This document shows, one piece after another, positions 17,540 through 27,176 of a DNA stretch of 64,000 nucleotides. The notes under the pieces were generated by a model, which did no database searches, was not told the origin of the DNA, and worked only from the letters and a program-made list of their open reading frames with translations. The stretch lies in assembly GCA_963676345.2 (NCBI GenBank), contig CAXXTS010000005.1:496001-560000 (forward strand). The letters run 5' to 3'. The number at the start of each line of letters is the position of its first letter. Position 1 is the first letter of the stretch. Origin of the DNA: G963665925 sp963676345. GTDB taxonomy: Bacteria; Bacillota; Clostridia; Peptostreptococcales; Acidaminobacteraceae. The position numbers and the translations under genes were made by a program.

Positions 17540-19270
17540 ATGAAACTCAGCGCCAGAAGAAAAATAATAGTTCCCCTATTATTTCTCGTTTTAATTCCAG
17601 TTATATTTATAAGTATTTTCTTTTATACCAATCAAAAAAGGAACTATGTGAGCAACTTGACGCATATGAATGAAGTTCAAGTTGATCACATGATGAAACT
17701 TACCCAAAAGCATGAAAACTCAGATGAGAGTAAAGCTTTCATGCTTGAATACATACAGGACCTGGCTATTAGGGGCAGTTTTGTTGTAGAAGGCGATAGA
17801 GTCATATACAGTGCGCTTTCAGGCACACGGTATGATGAAACCGACATAATAAACATGATCGAAGAACGTATAGAGCTTGAGAGTACCATACTCACCTATC
17901 AGGCATTTAACCAGTGGCAGTGGAAGGTCGGTATTATTGAGACCAGTGCAGTTTCTTTTAGTGATATTGTAAATTTGAACTGGGTAGTGGTTGGTGTAGG
18001 GGTTGTTTTTTTACTGTTTACTTTTGAGGCTATTATTCTGATCACAGATAGTTTTTACAGGCCGATAAAAATTCTCCTAAGTGGTTATAATGATATTATT
18101 TCAGGTGAGCTCAAATCGGACATTCAGCTCGAAACCGAAGGGGAAATGGGCATGCTTGGAATGGCCTTTAACGAGATGCGCAGAACCATTGCACACAGAA
18201 CCAACAAGGCGATTCAAATGCGTAATATGACGGATGATATACTGAGAAGCATATCAACAGGTATTATCACTACAGATGTAGATGGGCGCATTGTAAAATA
18301 CAATGATGCAGCAAATAGAATGATTGGCATAGCACAATCAGGCACTGAAACAGGTGCATATGACATTCAGGTTATTAAGGTCTTAGTCAGCCAAATACAG
18401 CGTACCCTTGAAACGGGTGAGACCATAAATGAAATATTAAATTTTACAAGTGCACAAAAAAACGAAACGGTTTATTATGATATAACCACAACAATTATGT
18501 ATGATCATGAACAGACCCTAACAGGTGTTATTTGCAGTTTCAATGACATTAGTCAAAGAAAGCGTGTGGAGGAACGAATTGAGCGCCTCGACCGGATGGC
18601 CTCTCTAGGACAGCTATCTGCTGGTCTTGCCCATGAAATTAGAAATCCTCTCTCTGGGATGAAAATGGCAACTCAGGTTCTATACGGCAGGCTGAAACCC
18701 TATTTGGGCCAAGCAGAAGATAAAATGTTCAGTGCCAATATGAAGGAAATTGATCGGCTGAATAACCTGATAACGGAACTGCTTGAGTTCTCAAAACCTA
18801 AAATACCGCGCATTAAGCCTATAGAACCCTTTGAGATACTACAACATACACTGCATTTTCTGGGGCGCAAGATTAAAGACAAGCGTGTACAGGTCAATTT
18901 AGCAGAATCCAAAGCGCTGGGGCGCGTCTTATTTGATGAAAACCAGCTTGCACAGGTTTTTATGAACATCATCAGCAATGCAGTTGATGCAGTGGAATGC
19001 GGCGGCGTTTTGACGGTATCCTGCAATGAAAGATATTTGGATGACATAAATTACCTGGAACTCAGTTTTAGCGACAATGGCTGTGGCATAGAGGCGGCGT
19101 ATTTGCCCAAGGTGTTTGATCCATTTTATACGACTAAAAAAGCGGGAACGGGCTTGGGGCTGGCAGTCGTTCATAGGTTGGTAAGTGCCAATAATGGAGA
19201 TATCACTGTAGCCAGTAAACCTGGCGAAGGAACGACTTTTACTCTGCTCATGCAGTTAGATGGGGAATAG
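17540..19270 (+). CDS. NtrB/AtoS-type sensor histidine kinase
   Basis: 576 residues. Membrane helices at about 10-29 and 146-168 bracket an extracytoplasmic sensor of about 115 residues. HAMP (about 169-220), PAS (about 225-335), HisKA with phospho-acceptor His in GLAHEIRNPLSG (about 364), and HATPase with NIISNAVDAV, DNGCGI and GTGLGLAVV follow. It should autophosphorylate and pass phosphate to the sigma54 activator encoded three bases downstream. The signal is unknown; a link to glutamine or amino acids is suggested by the glutaminase and symporter genes under a sigma54 promoter further on. Confidence 0.92.
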   Translation: MKLSARRKIIVPLLFLVLIPVIFISIFFYTNQKRNYVSNLTHMNEVQVDHMMKLTQKHENSDESKAFMLEYIQDLAIRGSFVVEGDRVIYSALSGTRYDETDIINMIEERIELESTILTYQAFNQWQWKVGIIETSAVSFSDIVNLNWVVVGVGVVFLLFTFEAIILITDSFYRPIKILLSGYNDIISGELKSDIQLETEGEMGMLGMAFNEMRRTIAHRTNKAIQMRNMTDDILRSISTGIITTDVDGRIVKYNDAANRMIGIAQSGTETGAYDIQVIKVLVSQIQRTLETGETINEILNFTSAQKNETVYYDITTTIMYDHEQTLTGVICSFNDISQRKRVEERIERLDRMASLGQLSAGLAHEIRNPLSGMKMATQVLYGRLKPYLGQAEDKMFSANMKEIDRLNNLITELLEFSKPKIPRIKPIEPFEILQHTLHFLGRKIKDKRVQVNLAESKALGRVLFDENQLAQVFMNIISNAVDAVECGGVLTVSCNERYLDDINYLELSFSDNGCGIEAAYLPKVFDPFYTTKKAGTGLGLAVVHRLVSANNGDITVASKPGEGTTFTLLMQLDGE

Positions 19271-19272
19271 AC

Positions 19273-20673
19273 ATGAAGAAGAAACTACTGATTATTGATG
19301 ATGAAGAACTCATAAGACTTTCTCTCAGTGAAGGGATGAAGGACTATGGCTACTTGGTAGATGATGCGAAAAATATTCAGGAAGCAACCGAGAAAGTCCT
19401 TTCATTTAGACCAGATGTAGCCCTTATTGATTTAAAGTTAGGCAGTGAAGATGGCCTAGAGCTTGCAGAAAAGATCAAAGCACTGGATGACTACGTAGAA
19501 GTCATTATGATGACAGCCTATGGCGATATCAGGACTGCAATAGATGCCATAAAAAGGGGTGCCAGTGACTTCTTGAAAAAACCGCTAGACCTGGAAGAAA
19601 TGAATGTGGTCATCACCAAAACCCTGAACAGTCAAGCGCTAAAACGCAAGCTGGAGATATATGAAAAGCGTGAGCATGACTCAACCAGTGGTTTTATCGG
19701 TAGAAGTGAAGCCATGCGTGATGCGGTTCACAAAATGAAAATTCTATCGCAGAATGACTCTGTAACGGTTCTTATAAGAGGTGAAACGGGAACCGGTAAG
19801 GAGGTTGTGGCAAATTACATACACCAAAATGGGCCAAGAAGTCAGGGGGTTATGTTGAGCCTTAACTGTGCGGCAATTCCATCACAGCTGATTGAAAGCG
19901 AGCTCTTTGGTTTTGAAAAAAATGCCTTTAGTGGTGCGGGTGCTCGTAAGCGCGGCCTCATTGAGCTGGCAAGCGGTGGAACCCTCTTTCTCGATGAACT
20001 CGGTGAAATGCCGCTGGATATACAGGCTAAACTCCTCAGATTTCTTGAAACAAAGCAGTTTAAAAGGGTTGGCGGCCTTGAATCTATAGAGGTTGATATA
20101 CGCGTTATTGCGGCTACGAATCGCGATCTTGAAAAAGCGATTGCGGACAAATCATTTAGAGAAGATCTGTACTACCGCCTGAATGTGGTGCCAATTTACC
20201 TGCCGCCCCTTAGGGATAGAGATGAAGACATTGAACATCTTGCACACCATTTTTTAGATACCTACTTAAAGAAGTTTGGTCGAGATGACGGACTTCTTTC
20301 AAGCGAAGCACTGCAGTGGCTGAAAAAGTACAGCTGGCCAGGCAATGTGCGTGAACTGAAAAATGTAATTGAACGTATGGTGATTCTCAATGATGTCAAA
20401 GTCTTTAAGAAAGATCATTTGCCCTATGAATTGACTACGGGAGGGATTCAAAAGGCAATGGAAAGTACAGAGGCGTCTGCTCATGCACTGCAGGAGCAGA
20501 TTGAGGCAATACCAGATGAGTTTTCCTTGGAAGCTCTCGTAGAACATTTGGAAACAACCTATATTGAAATGGCACTAAGGCAGTGCGATGGAAATTTAAG
20601 TAACGCATCGAAGCTTCTGGGGATATCCAGATATGCGCTCAAGCGCAGGCTAGAAAAATATAATATTGAATAA
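19273..20673 (+). CDS. NtrC-family sigma54-dependent response regulator
   Basis: 466 residues in the standard three-domain layout. A receiver with Asp in DVALIDLKLG (about 52) and MMTAYG is followed by an AAA+ domain with Walker A GETGTGKE (about 170), the sigma54-contact loop as NAFSGA, Walker B GTLFLDELGEMP and the RLNVVPIYLPPLRDR region. A Fis-type helix-turn-helix ends the protein (LSNASKLLGISRYALKRRLEKY). The loop is usually GAFTGA; NAFSGA is a mild variant. It forms a pair with the kinase just upstream. Three TGTGCGA repeats begin seven bases past its stop codon and a sigma54 promoter lies 112 bases past it, so the glutaminase gene is its likely target. Confidence 0.94.
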   Translation: MKKKLLIIDDEELIRLSLSEGMKDYGYLVDDAKNIQEATEKVLSFRPDVALIDLKLGSEDGLELAEKIKALDDYVEVIMMTAYGDIRTAIDAIKRGASDFLKKPLDLEEMNVVITKTLNSQALKRKLEIYEKREHDSTSGFIGRSEAMRDAVHKMKILSQNDSVTVLIRGETGTGKEVVANYIHQNGPRSQGVMLSLNCAAIPSQLIESELFGFEKNAFSGAGARKRGLIELASGGTLFLDELGEMPLDIQAKLLRFLETKQFKRVGGLESIEVDIRVIAATNRDLEKAIADKSFREDLYYRLNVVPIYLPPLRDRDEDIEHLAHHFLDTYLKKFGRDDGLLSSEALQWLKKYSWPGNVRELKNVIERMVILNDVKVFKKDHLPYELTTGGIQKAMESTEASAHALQEQIEAIPDEFSLEALVEHLETTYIEMALRQCDGNLSNASKLLGISRYALKRRLEKYNIE

Positions 20674-20679
20674 AAAAAG

Positions 20680-20738
20680 TGTGCGATTTCGACCAATGTG
20701 CGAAGTCGCACATTTTTTTATGTGCGAAAATGCCCATA
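20680..20738 (+). promoter_or_regulatory. Candidate enhancer: three TGTGCGA repeats (overlaps a hairpin terminator)
   Basis: TGTGCGA occurs at 20680, 20697 and 20721, each followed after two or three bases by a full or partial inverse (TCGACCA, TCGCACA, TGCCCATA). The central one, TGTGCGA-AG-TCGCACA, is a perfect palindrome and with the T run after it could also end the upstream operon. The array lies about 50-105 bases upstream of the sigma54 promoter, the place where NtrC-type activators bind. Assignment to the adjacent regulator is inference. Confidence 0.65.
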
Positions 20739-20784
20739 AAGCAATGTTTTTGTCTGAAACTTGCAAGAAATGCCTGTTAAAAAG

Positions 20785-20800
20785 TTGGCATGCAAGTTGC
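20785..20800 (+). promoter_or_regulatory. Sigma54 promoter of the glutaminase gene
   Basis: TTGGCATGCAAGTTGC matches the -24/-12 consensus (TGGCAC-N5-TTGC) with correct GG to GC spacing. Transcription should start near 20811, about 60 bases before the glutaminase ATG. Confidence 0.88.
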
Positions 20801-20873
20801 GTATATTAATTACGAATATTTAAAAAATGTGTGAATCAAACAATAAAATAAGACTAACAGGGTGGGGAAGATT

Positions 20874-21794
20874 ATGAATCAGGTACTTAAAGAAATTATT
20901 GCGAATAATCGGGCATGGACAAGCGAGGGAAAAGTGGCAAGTTATATTCCTGAACTTGCAAAAGGATGTAAGGATGCGCTAGGTATTCATGTGTTTAATC
21001 TGGAAACAAACCAAGATTATTCAGGTGGTGACTTTGAAACAAAGTTTACCATTCAAAGTGTATCAAAGGTCATTTCACTTATATGCGCCTTAGTTGATAA
21101 GGGAGAGGAAGTCGTTTTCTCAAAGGTTGGACTGGAACCTTCTGCAGATGCCTTCAACTCAATTGTACGACTGGAAACAAGAGACGATCACATTCCGCTG
21201 AACCCATTTATCAATGCAGGGGCTATTGTAACGACATCCCTTGTATCTGGGGACAATGGCATTGAAAAATTTAATCGAATACATGAAATGATGAAGGTTA
21301 TGTCAAACAATGATTCAATCAAGGTCAATCACGAAGTCTACCGCTCAGAAAAACTGACAGGCAATACAAACAGAGCCATGGCATACTTTCTCAAAGGTGC
21401 CGGCGTTATTGATAGAGATGTTGAAGATGTCCTAGATGCATATTTTAAGTCCTGCTCAATTGAAGTGACTGTTGAAGATGTAGCGCGCATGGCAGCTGTA
21501 CTTGCAAACGGAGGTGTTGCACCCTGGTCAGGCGAGCGCTTAATACCGCAGCGTATTAATAAAACAGTTAAGGCAATTATGACAACCTGTGGTCTGTATA
21601 ATGCATCGGGTGAATTTGCGGTGAAGATAGGTTTGCCTGCCAAAAGTGGTGTAGGCGGCGGCATTATGGCGATTGTACCAAAACGCATGGGCATTGCTGT
21701 TGTGGGACCGGCACTCGATGAACGTGGAAACAGCGTCGCAGGACTCAAAGCGCTTGAAGAATTGTCACAAAGGTATGATCTGAGTATTTATTAA
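20874..21794 (+). CDS. glsA: Glutaminase (GlsA family)
   Basis: 306 residues, the normal length. Serine-dependent beta-lactamase-like fold: the catalytic Ser-x-x-Lys is in FTIQSVSKVISL (about 60-68), and NPFINAGAI, GNTNRAMAYFLK and PAKSGVGGGI are family signatures. It hydrolyses glutamine to glutamate and ammonia in the cytosol. The ATG at 20874 follows GGTGGGGA; the GTG at 20862 overlaps that site. It is transcribed from the sigma54 promoter upstream, and the AGCS symporter follows after 147 bases with no clear terminator, so uptake and breakdown may be expressed together. Confidence 0.95.
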   Translation: MNQVLKEIIANNRAWTSEGKVASYIPELAKGCKDALGIHVFNLETNQDYSGGDFETKFTIQSVSKVISLICALVDKGEEVVFSKVGLEPSADAFNSIVRLETRDDHIPLNPFINAGAIVTTSLVSGDNGIEKFNRIHEMMKVMSNNDSIKVNHEVYRSEKLTGNTNRAMAYFLKGAGVIDRDVEDVLDAYFKSCSIEVTVEDVARMAAVLANGGVAPWSGERLIPQRINKTVKAIMTTCGLYNASGEFAVKIGLPAKSGVGGGIMAIVPKRMGIAVVGPALDERGNSVAGLKALEELSQRYDLSIY

Positions 21795-21941
21795 TAACCG
21801 TACTGCCTTCAGGCGCCTGTCGGCAGACGGATTGTTATAGAGCCTGCGAAATTCGTGTAGAAGTCGGATGTTGTTATTGCATTTGAATGGGGCACGAAAA
21901 GCAGGCAAGCACAACGCGTAATTAGGAAGGGAAGATTATCT

Positions 21942-23378
21942 ATGGAAATGCTTAATTCATTAATCTCTGCGGGGAACACACTACTGTGGGGATACGTACT
22001 CATCGGAATGCTAATTGTACTTGGGGTATACTTTACATTCAGAACAAAGTTTGTTCAGTTCAAAATGCTGGGCGAAACATTTAAAGTACTGGGTCAAGGT
22101 CGAAGTGTATCAGAAGATCTTGAAGCACAGGGCGGCGTTTCACCATTTCAAGCTTTCTGTATCAGTGTTGCGTCTCACGTAGGTACAGGTAACCTTGCAG
22201 GTGTTGCTATGGCAGTAGCTGTCGGTGGTGCTGGTGCAGTATTCTGGATGTGGGTGATTGCACTCATCGGATCAGCATCAAGTTTTGTAGAAAACACACT
22301 TGCACAAATTTATAAAGTTAAAGACGAAAATGGCTTTAGAGGCGGCCCTGCATATTATATGGAAAAGGGTCTCAATCAAAAGTGGATGGGTGTCACATTC
22401 TCAGTTATCATTACAGTAGTATTTGGACTTATTTTCAATTCAGTACAAGCCAACACAATTTCAGCAGCATTTGAAACAGCCTTTGGTCTTGATAAGCTAT
22501 ACGTAGGTATTGGTCTTACAGCTCTAACATGCCTTGTAATCTTTGGGGGCATTAAAAGAATCGCTAAGGTTGCAGAGGCCATTGTACCTGTCATGGCAAC
22601 CGCTTATGTATTTGTAGCACTCTTTGTGCTATTCAAGAATATCACACTGATTCCATCAACACTGAACCTGATTTTCACAAGTGCGTTCGGTATGAATCAA
22701 GTTGTAGGTGGTGGTATTGGTGCAGCAATGATGCAAGGTATCAAAAGAGGTCTGTTCTCAAACGAAGCAGGTATGGGTTCAGCACCAAACGCTGGTGCAA
22801 CATCTACGGTAAGTCATCCTGTTAAACAAGGTCTTATTCAGATGTTTGGTGTATTCATTGACACAATCGTGATCTGTAGTGCAACGGCGCTTGTAGTACT
22901 TGTTTCTGGCGAGTATGCAACAGAAGGTCTTACTGGCATTCAGCTGACACAAACGGCACTGAGCTCACAGGTTGGCGCTTGGGGCAGTACCTTTATTGCG
23001 GTATGTATTCTGCTCTTTGCATTCAGCTCAATTATAGGCAACTATTACTACGGAGAGTCTAATATTGAGTTTATGAATGGCAACAAGTCTGCAAGACTAG
23101 GCTTTAGACTGGCTGTTGCAGCAATGGTGTTCTGGGGAACACAGACTGCAGTATCAGTGGTTTGGAATATTGCCGATCTATTCATGGGTGTTATGGCAGT
23201 CATAAACCTGATTGCAATTACCTTACTGGGTAAGTTTGCTTTCGCAGCACTACAAGATTATATTGAACAGAAAAAAGCAGGCAAAGATCCTGTATTCTAT
23301 GCAAGCTCTATCCCAGGACTCGAAGGTACTGAAGCTTGGGATACACCACAAGAAAAGAAGAATAAAAACGTAGCATAA
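21942..23378 (+). CDS. Sodium:amino-acid symporter, AGCS family
   Basis: 478 residues with about 10-11 membrane helices. Family signatures are seen in GGVSPFQAFCISVASHVGTGNLAGVA, PAYYMEKGL and GLFSNEAGMGSAPNAGA. AGCS proteins carry alanine, glycine or glutamine with sodium. Placement after a glutaminase favours glutamine as substrate, but this is inference. The spacer between the two genes holds only a weak CTGCC/GGCAG stem, so read-through from the sigma54 promoter is likely. The ATG follows GGAAGGGAAG. A terminator follows the gene. Confidence 0.93.
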   Translation: MEMLNSLISAGNTLLWGYVLIGMLIVLGVYFTFRTKFVQFKMLGETFKVLGQGRSVSEDLEAQGGVSPFQAFCISVASHVGTGNLAGVAMAVAVGGAGAVFWMWVIALIGSASSFVENTLAQIYKVKDENGFRGGPAYYMEKGLNQKWMGVTFSVIITVVFGLIFNSVQANTISAAFETAFGLDKLYVGIGLTALTCLVIFGGIKRIAKVAEAIVPVMATAYVFVALFVLFKNITLIPSTLNLIFTSAFGMNQVVGGGIGAAMMQGIKRGLFSNEAGMGSAPNAGATSTVSHPVKQGLIQMFGVFIDTIVICSATALVVLVSGEYATEGLTGIQLTQTALSSQVGAWGSTFIAVCILLFAFSSIIGNYYYGESNIEFMNGNKSARLGFRLAVAAMVFWGTQTAVSVVWNIADLFMGVMAVINLIAITLLGKFAFAALQDYIEQKKAGKDPVFYASSIPGLEGTEAWDTPQEKKNKNVA

Positions 23379-23397
23379 TGATAAGCACTTTACGCTT

Positions 23398-23432
23398 AAT
23401 GGATACCTTCTTGTTGAGGGTATCCATTTTCT
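23398..23432 (+). terminator. Intrinsic terminator after the AGCS gene
   Basis: AATGGATACC pairs with GGTATCCATT, followed by TTTC. It would end the glsA-symporter transcript. Confidence 0.8.
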
Positions 23433-23456
23433 CGTGTTAGAATAGGAAGAGCACAT

Positions 23457-24806
23457 ATGAGAAAATGGGGAATGATTATGGATCAAATGCCAAGAAGCGT
23501 ATTTTTCTGGAGTGTCCTGCTTTTAATAGTAGCGGTGGTTTCTTTGGGCACATTTTATTTTGACAGTTCGCGTAGTACGCTTGAAAATCAGTATCTGCAA
23601 TCTTTTGAAACGTCAGTTGTACAGTTGGATGACTCGGTGTACGATTTTTTGATGACTTTTGAAAATGCGGTTCAGATGTTCTCACAAAATGATATGGTCA
23701 AGGATTTGTCTGAAAATGCAGAGGTGAATCTTGATAAAGTTGAACAAATGTTTCAGGCGTTTCAACAGTCCTACCCATATTCGGCCTATGCCTATTATGT
23801 TTTTAAGAATCCCCTTGAGGATGGCCGGTTTATGGTGACGTGGCCGGATACATCAGAAACGCTGAAAAGCTCAGACTATGATCCTAAAAGTCGGCCATGG
23901 TATATTGGTGCGCTGGACATGAACGGGTTTAGCACGTGGTCTGATCCTTATGAGGATGCAACAACTCAAAAACCGACCATTACCATTTCAAGGGCTGTGT
24001 ATAATGACACTGGAAGACTAGAGGGTGTCATGGCCGTTGATGTGTTTTTAGACGAACTCTCAAATAAAGTAGAAAATTTTAAAGCACTGCATAGCGGGAA
24101 TGCATATATAATCAGTGGTGAAAAAGGTAAGTATAACATTCTTGCCCATAATGATTCAGCTTCTGTTTATCCTGATATTTTAAATCAATCATGGGTCGAA
24201 AAACTTGACGATTCTGCTTCGGGTACATTTGAAGTGGAAATGGCAGGTGTTGACTACTACCTGACCTATACCACCAATGACGTAACGGGGTGGAAGACGG
24301 TTGGGCTGGTTGAAAAGAAGGAAATTTATGTCCAGTCGATGCAGGTTTTGCGAAACGTCCTGTTAAGTACGGTTCTTATTTTGTCCCTAGGTATCTTATC
24401 AATTGTATATATTTCAAGACAACTGACCTATTCGGTTAAGGATATTGATCATTTTATTCAGTATTCTGGTGAAAAATCCGGGCAACTGGCTACATCTGAG
24501 CTAACGAAGAAATTTGAAAGCATATCCGGTACATTCACGGACTCGGACATCGTACTCAAGCGTACATCCTTGAACATACTCTTTGATGTCGAGCTTGAAA
24601 TAGCTAGAGTAAGCGAGGTGCTAAAGTCTGCCCATGGGCGTAGTCTTAGTGAAGATGAGAATCTGAAAGTAGAAGATTCAAAAAGCAGGCTATATGCCTT
24701 AAAAGACGAGCTGCTTGAGAATCCGTCTGAACGCCACCATATACAGGTTGAGGAAATTCAGTCCTTATTCAGAGCAATCGATGAGAAGCAGAAAATAAAA
24801 GTGTAA
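23457..24806 (+). CDS. Membrane protein with extracellular dCache sensor domain, no output domain
   Basis: 449 residues. A membrane helix at about 15-33 is followed by a dCache_1 domain to about residue 285, with the typical YDPKSRPWYIGA and a second subdomain containing GVMAVDVFLDEL. A second helix lies at about 298-316, then a cytoplasmic coiled-coil tail of some 130 residues. No methyl-accepting, kinase, GGDEF or phosphatase domain is seen. It may sense small molecules such as amino acids and signal through a partner, perhaps the two-component system upstream. The ATG at 23457 follows AGGAAGAG; 23475 is a second candidate. Confidence 0.75.
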   Translation: MRKWGMIMDQMPRSVFFWSVLLLIVAVVSLGTFYFDSSRSTLENQYLQSFETSVVQLDDSVYDFLMTFENAVQMFSQNDMVKDLSENAEVNLDKVEQMFQAFQQSYPYSAYAYYVFKNPLEDGRFMVTWPDTSETLKSSDYDPKSRPWYIGALDMNGFSTWSDPYEDATTQKPTITISRAVYNDTGRLEGVMAVDVFLDELSNKVENFKALHSGNAYIISGEKGKYNILAHNDSASVYPDILNQSWVEKLDDSASGTFEVEMAGVDYYLTYTTNDVTGWKTVGLVEKKEIYVQSMQVLRNVLLSTVLILSLGILSIVYISRQLTYSVKDIDHFIQYSGEKSGQLATSELTKKFESISGTFTDSDIVLKRTSLNILFDVELEIARVSEVLKSAHGRSLSEDENLKVEDSKSRLYALKDELLENPSERHHIQVEEIQSLFRAIDEKQKIKV

Positions 24807-24839
24807 AATCAAATAATGATCATATAAAAGAGTGGAGTC

Positions 24840-24891
24840 ATACCCCAGCCTGTCAATATTTGTAGTTAAATCGACAGACTGGGGTATTTTA
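24840..24891 (+). terminator. Intrinsic terminator after the Cache protein gene
   Basis: ATACCCCAGCCTGTC pairs with GACAGACTGGGGTAT and is followed by TTTT. Confidence 0.85.
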
Positions 24892-24986
24892 TGTTTAATA
24901 ATTACTTGCATGGAGTAGGCATATTTTGTGTATATTTCAGGTAAAATGGTATTGAAAGAAAAAATAATAAAAGAACATGAGAAATC

Positions 24987-25013
24987 GGGAACTTTTTATA
25001 TGTCCGATACGTC
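24987..25013 (+). promoter_or_regulatory. ECF-type promoter, probably autoregulated
   Basis: GGGAAC at 24987-24992 and CGTC at 25010-25013 are 17 bases apart, the form of -35 (GAAAC-like) and -10 (CGTC) elements read by ECF sigma factors. The gene downstream encodes such a factor, so autoregulation is likely. Confidence 0.6.
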
Positions 25014-25052
25014 ATAAGAGTATATCAGGATAAAGAAAGGAGGTCTGTAGGC

Positions 25053-25646
25053 GTGAGCGAACAGGAAAAACTTCTTATAAAACGTGCGCAATCGGGAGAT
25101 GTCGAAAGCTTTGAGAAACTCGTTAAGGCACATCAGGCATATGCGTATAACATTGCGTACCGAATGGTCGGCAATGAAGAAGATGCAAAAGATGCATCTC
25201 AGGAAGCACTCATAAAGGTATTCAAAAGTTTAAAGAATTTCAGTGGAGATTCGGCCTTTAGCACATGGCTGTACCGGATCGTTATGAACACCTGCAAGGA
25301 TTTACTTAGAAAGAGAAAGACAAACGAAATTTCCATAGACAAGGGGTATGAAACAGATGAGGGCGAAGTCAAAATTGAAATTGAGGACTCCTCAGCAGAC
25401 CCTGTTGCAAAGTACGAAGAAAAAGAAGTCAGGGTGACCATTGAAGAAGCAATTCATGATTTACCAAGTAATTACAAATCAGTTATTGTTTTAAGAGAAA
25501 TTCAAGGTCTCAGCTACGATGAAATAGCAGAAATTGAAGACATACCCGTCGGTACGGTCCGCTCTAGAATTAATAGAGGCAGACGCATACTCAGGGAAGT
25601 GTTAAAAGAAAAACTGCGTATGCAGACGGCATATGAAAGACCCTAA
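25053..25646 (+). CDS. ECF sigma factor (SigW-like)
   Basis: 197 residues. Region 2 (AYNIAYRMVGNEEDAKDASQEALIKVFKSLKNF, then FSTWLYRIVMNTCKDLLRKRK) and region 4 (LPSNYKSVIVLREIQGLSYDEIAEIEDIPVGTVRSRINRGR) are both clear. It directs RNA polymerase to ECF promoters under envelope stress. The start is GTG with GGAGG about 10 bases upstream. The anti-sigma gene begins 23 bases after its stop and would hold it at the membrane. Confidence 0.94.
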   Translation: MSEQEKLLIKRAQSGDVESFEKLVKAHQAYAYNIAYRMVGNEEDAKDASQEALIKVFKSLKNFSGDSAFSTWLYRIVMNTCKDLLRKRKTNEISIDKGYETDEGEVKIEIEDSSADPVAKYEEKEVRVTIEEAIHDLPSNYKSVIVLREIQGLSYDEIAEIEDIPVGTVRSRINRGRRILREVLKEKLRMQTAYERP

Positions 25647-25669
25647 TTCTTGAGAAAGGAGGGAAAAAA

Positions 25670-27085
25670 ATGACTTGCAAAGATGCTCAAAATAAAATTT
25701 CAGCGTTTCTAGACAATGAGCTTACAAGCGCTCAGGAAGAAACCTTAAATAAACATTTAGAAACTTGTGAAGCGTGTAAGGCGCTTTATGACGATATGAT
25801 TTTTATGAAAGAAATAATGGCAGACCTGCCACAGCTTGACCTGCCAGATGATTTTAGTGATGAACTCCACATGAAACTTGAAAAAGCTTCGCGTGAAATG
25901 CAAAAAAATGCTTCTGATAAACCCCTTGCGTTTGACCACTCAGCAGGAGCGGACTTTACACAAGCCAATGAAAAATCGACTGTTCAATCTCAACGAAAAG
26001 TGATACAAATACCACTACCAAGCTTCAAAGACTTTAAGAAGCACTCTAAAGGTCTTACAGCAGTAGCAGCAACACTTCTTGTTGCGGTGCTTGCTTACGG
26101 TGCAGGTAATGTTGGAAAATTCATGCCGCCTATGGAGGAAGCTTCATATGATATGGCAACCGAGTCAACAATGGAATCGGTCGAATCAGCACCGCAAGTG
26201 GAACCGCGACTGGCAATGAACGCCAAAATGGCTGACGATGGCGCATTTGTGGAAATGGAAAGCGAAGAAGAACGCGGCGGGGCTACACTGAACGCAACAG
26301 CGACGTTTGGAACGGATACACAGACACAATCAGCAGCTGTACAGACCACTTCTGAACCTAGTGATATTTCAACAGAGGGACGTATGATTATTTACAGTGC
26401 AGATGTTTATCTGGATATTGTAAATTATGATGAAACATACAATCAAATTGTTTCCCGCATTGAAGCCATGGGCGGTTATATCGAAAACGCTTCGACATCA
26501 TACCAGTATTATGATGAAGCAGATCCTGAGAATTCCTTAAAATATGGAAGACTCACAGTCAGACTACCGCGTGAACAATTCACCGGCACTGTAGATTATT
26601 TGGCGACTGTAGGCATTCAGAAGAATTTAAACATCTGGTCACAAGATATTACAGCTCAGTACCGAGATATTTCAAATGAAGTTGCCAATTTGGAAATTCG
26701 TGAGAAGAAGCTTCGTGAAATCATGGATAAGGCTGAAGAAATTGAAGATATTATTTCTGTAGAGCGTGAACTCAGTCGGGTTCGCGGTGAAATTAACAAC
26801 TACATGGGAACCCTTAAAAATTGGGAAAGTCTTGTGAACATGTCAACAGTCCACATTGACCTAAATGAAGTTGAATCCCTTGAGCCGAAAATAAAGCCGA
26901 TTGACAAAACGCTGCTTCAAAAGGCCAAAGACGGATTTATTCAGTCCATTAATCAGTTGAAATTTATCGGGGAAACATTCTTTATCGTATCCATTGCATT
27001 TTTCCCTAAACTGATTGTCTGGGGGATTGTGTTCTTTATCGGTTATAAAATTGTAAGGTGGCTACTCACAAAGTTTAAGAAATAA
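25670..27085 (+). CDS. Zinc-finger anti-sigma factor fused to DUF4349
   Basis: 471 residues. The N-terminal zf-HC2/ZAS domain shows HLETCEACKAL (about 30-40) after an initial Cys. A membrane helix lies at about 131-150 (LTAVAATLLVAVLAYGAG). The outer part holds a Ser/Thr/Glu-rich linker and a DUF4349 domain (about 240-415: IIYSADVYLDIVNYDETY, YGRLTVRLPREQF, VANLEIREKKL). A second hydrophobic segment ends the protein. It should bind and inactivate the ECF sigma encoded just upstream until a signal acts on the outer domain. The start is ATG with AAGGAGGG. Confidence 0.88.
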   Translation: MTCKDAQNKISAFLDNELTSAQEETLNKHLETCEACKALYDDMIFMKEIMADLPQLDLPDDFSDELHMKLEKASREMQKNASDKPLAFDHSAGADFTQANEKSTVQSQRKVIQIPLPSFKDFKKHSKGLTAVAATLLVAVLAYGAGNVGKFMPPMEEASYDMATESTMESVESAPQVEPRLAMNAKMADDGAFVEMESEEERGGATLNATATFGTDTQTQSAAVQTTSEPSDISTEGRMIIYSADVYLDIVNYDETYNQIVSRIEAMGGYIENASTSYQYYDEADPENSLKYGRLTVRLPREQFTGTVDYLATVGIQKNLNIWSQDITAQYRDISNEVANLEIREKKLREIMDKAEEIEDIISVERELSRVRGEINNYMGTLKNWESLVNMSTVHIDLNEVESLEPKIKPIDKTLLQKAKDGFIQSINQLKFIGETFFIVSIAFFPKLIVWGIVFFIGYKIVRWLLTKFKK

Positions 27086-27176
27086 GTTTAAAAATTAGGT
27101 GTAATCAGGCCCATGCAATATATTGACTGGGTGAATGATAAATTGAAATAACAGAATGAATATTAAGGAGTTTACG

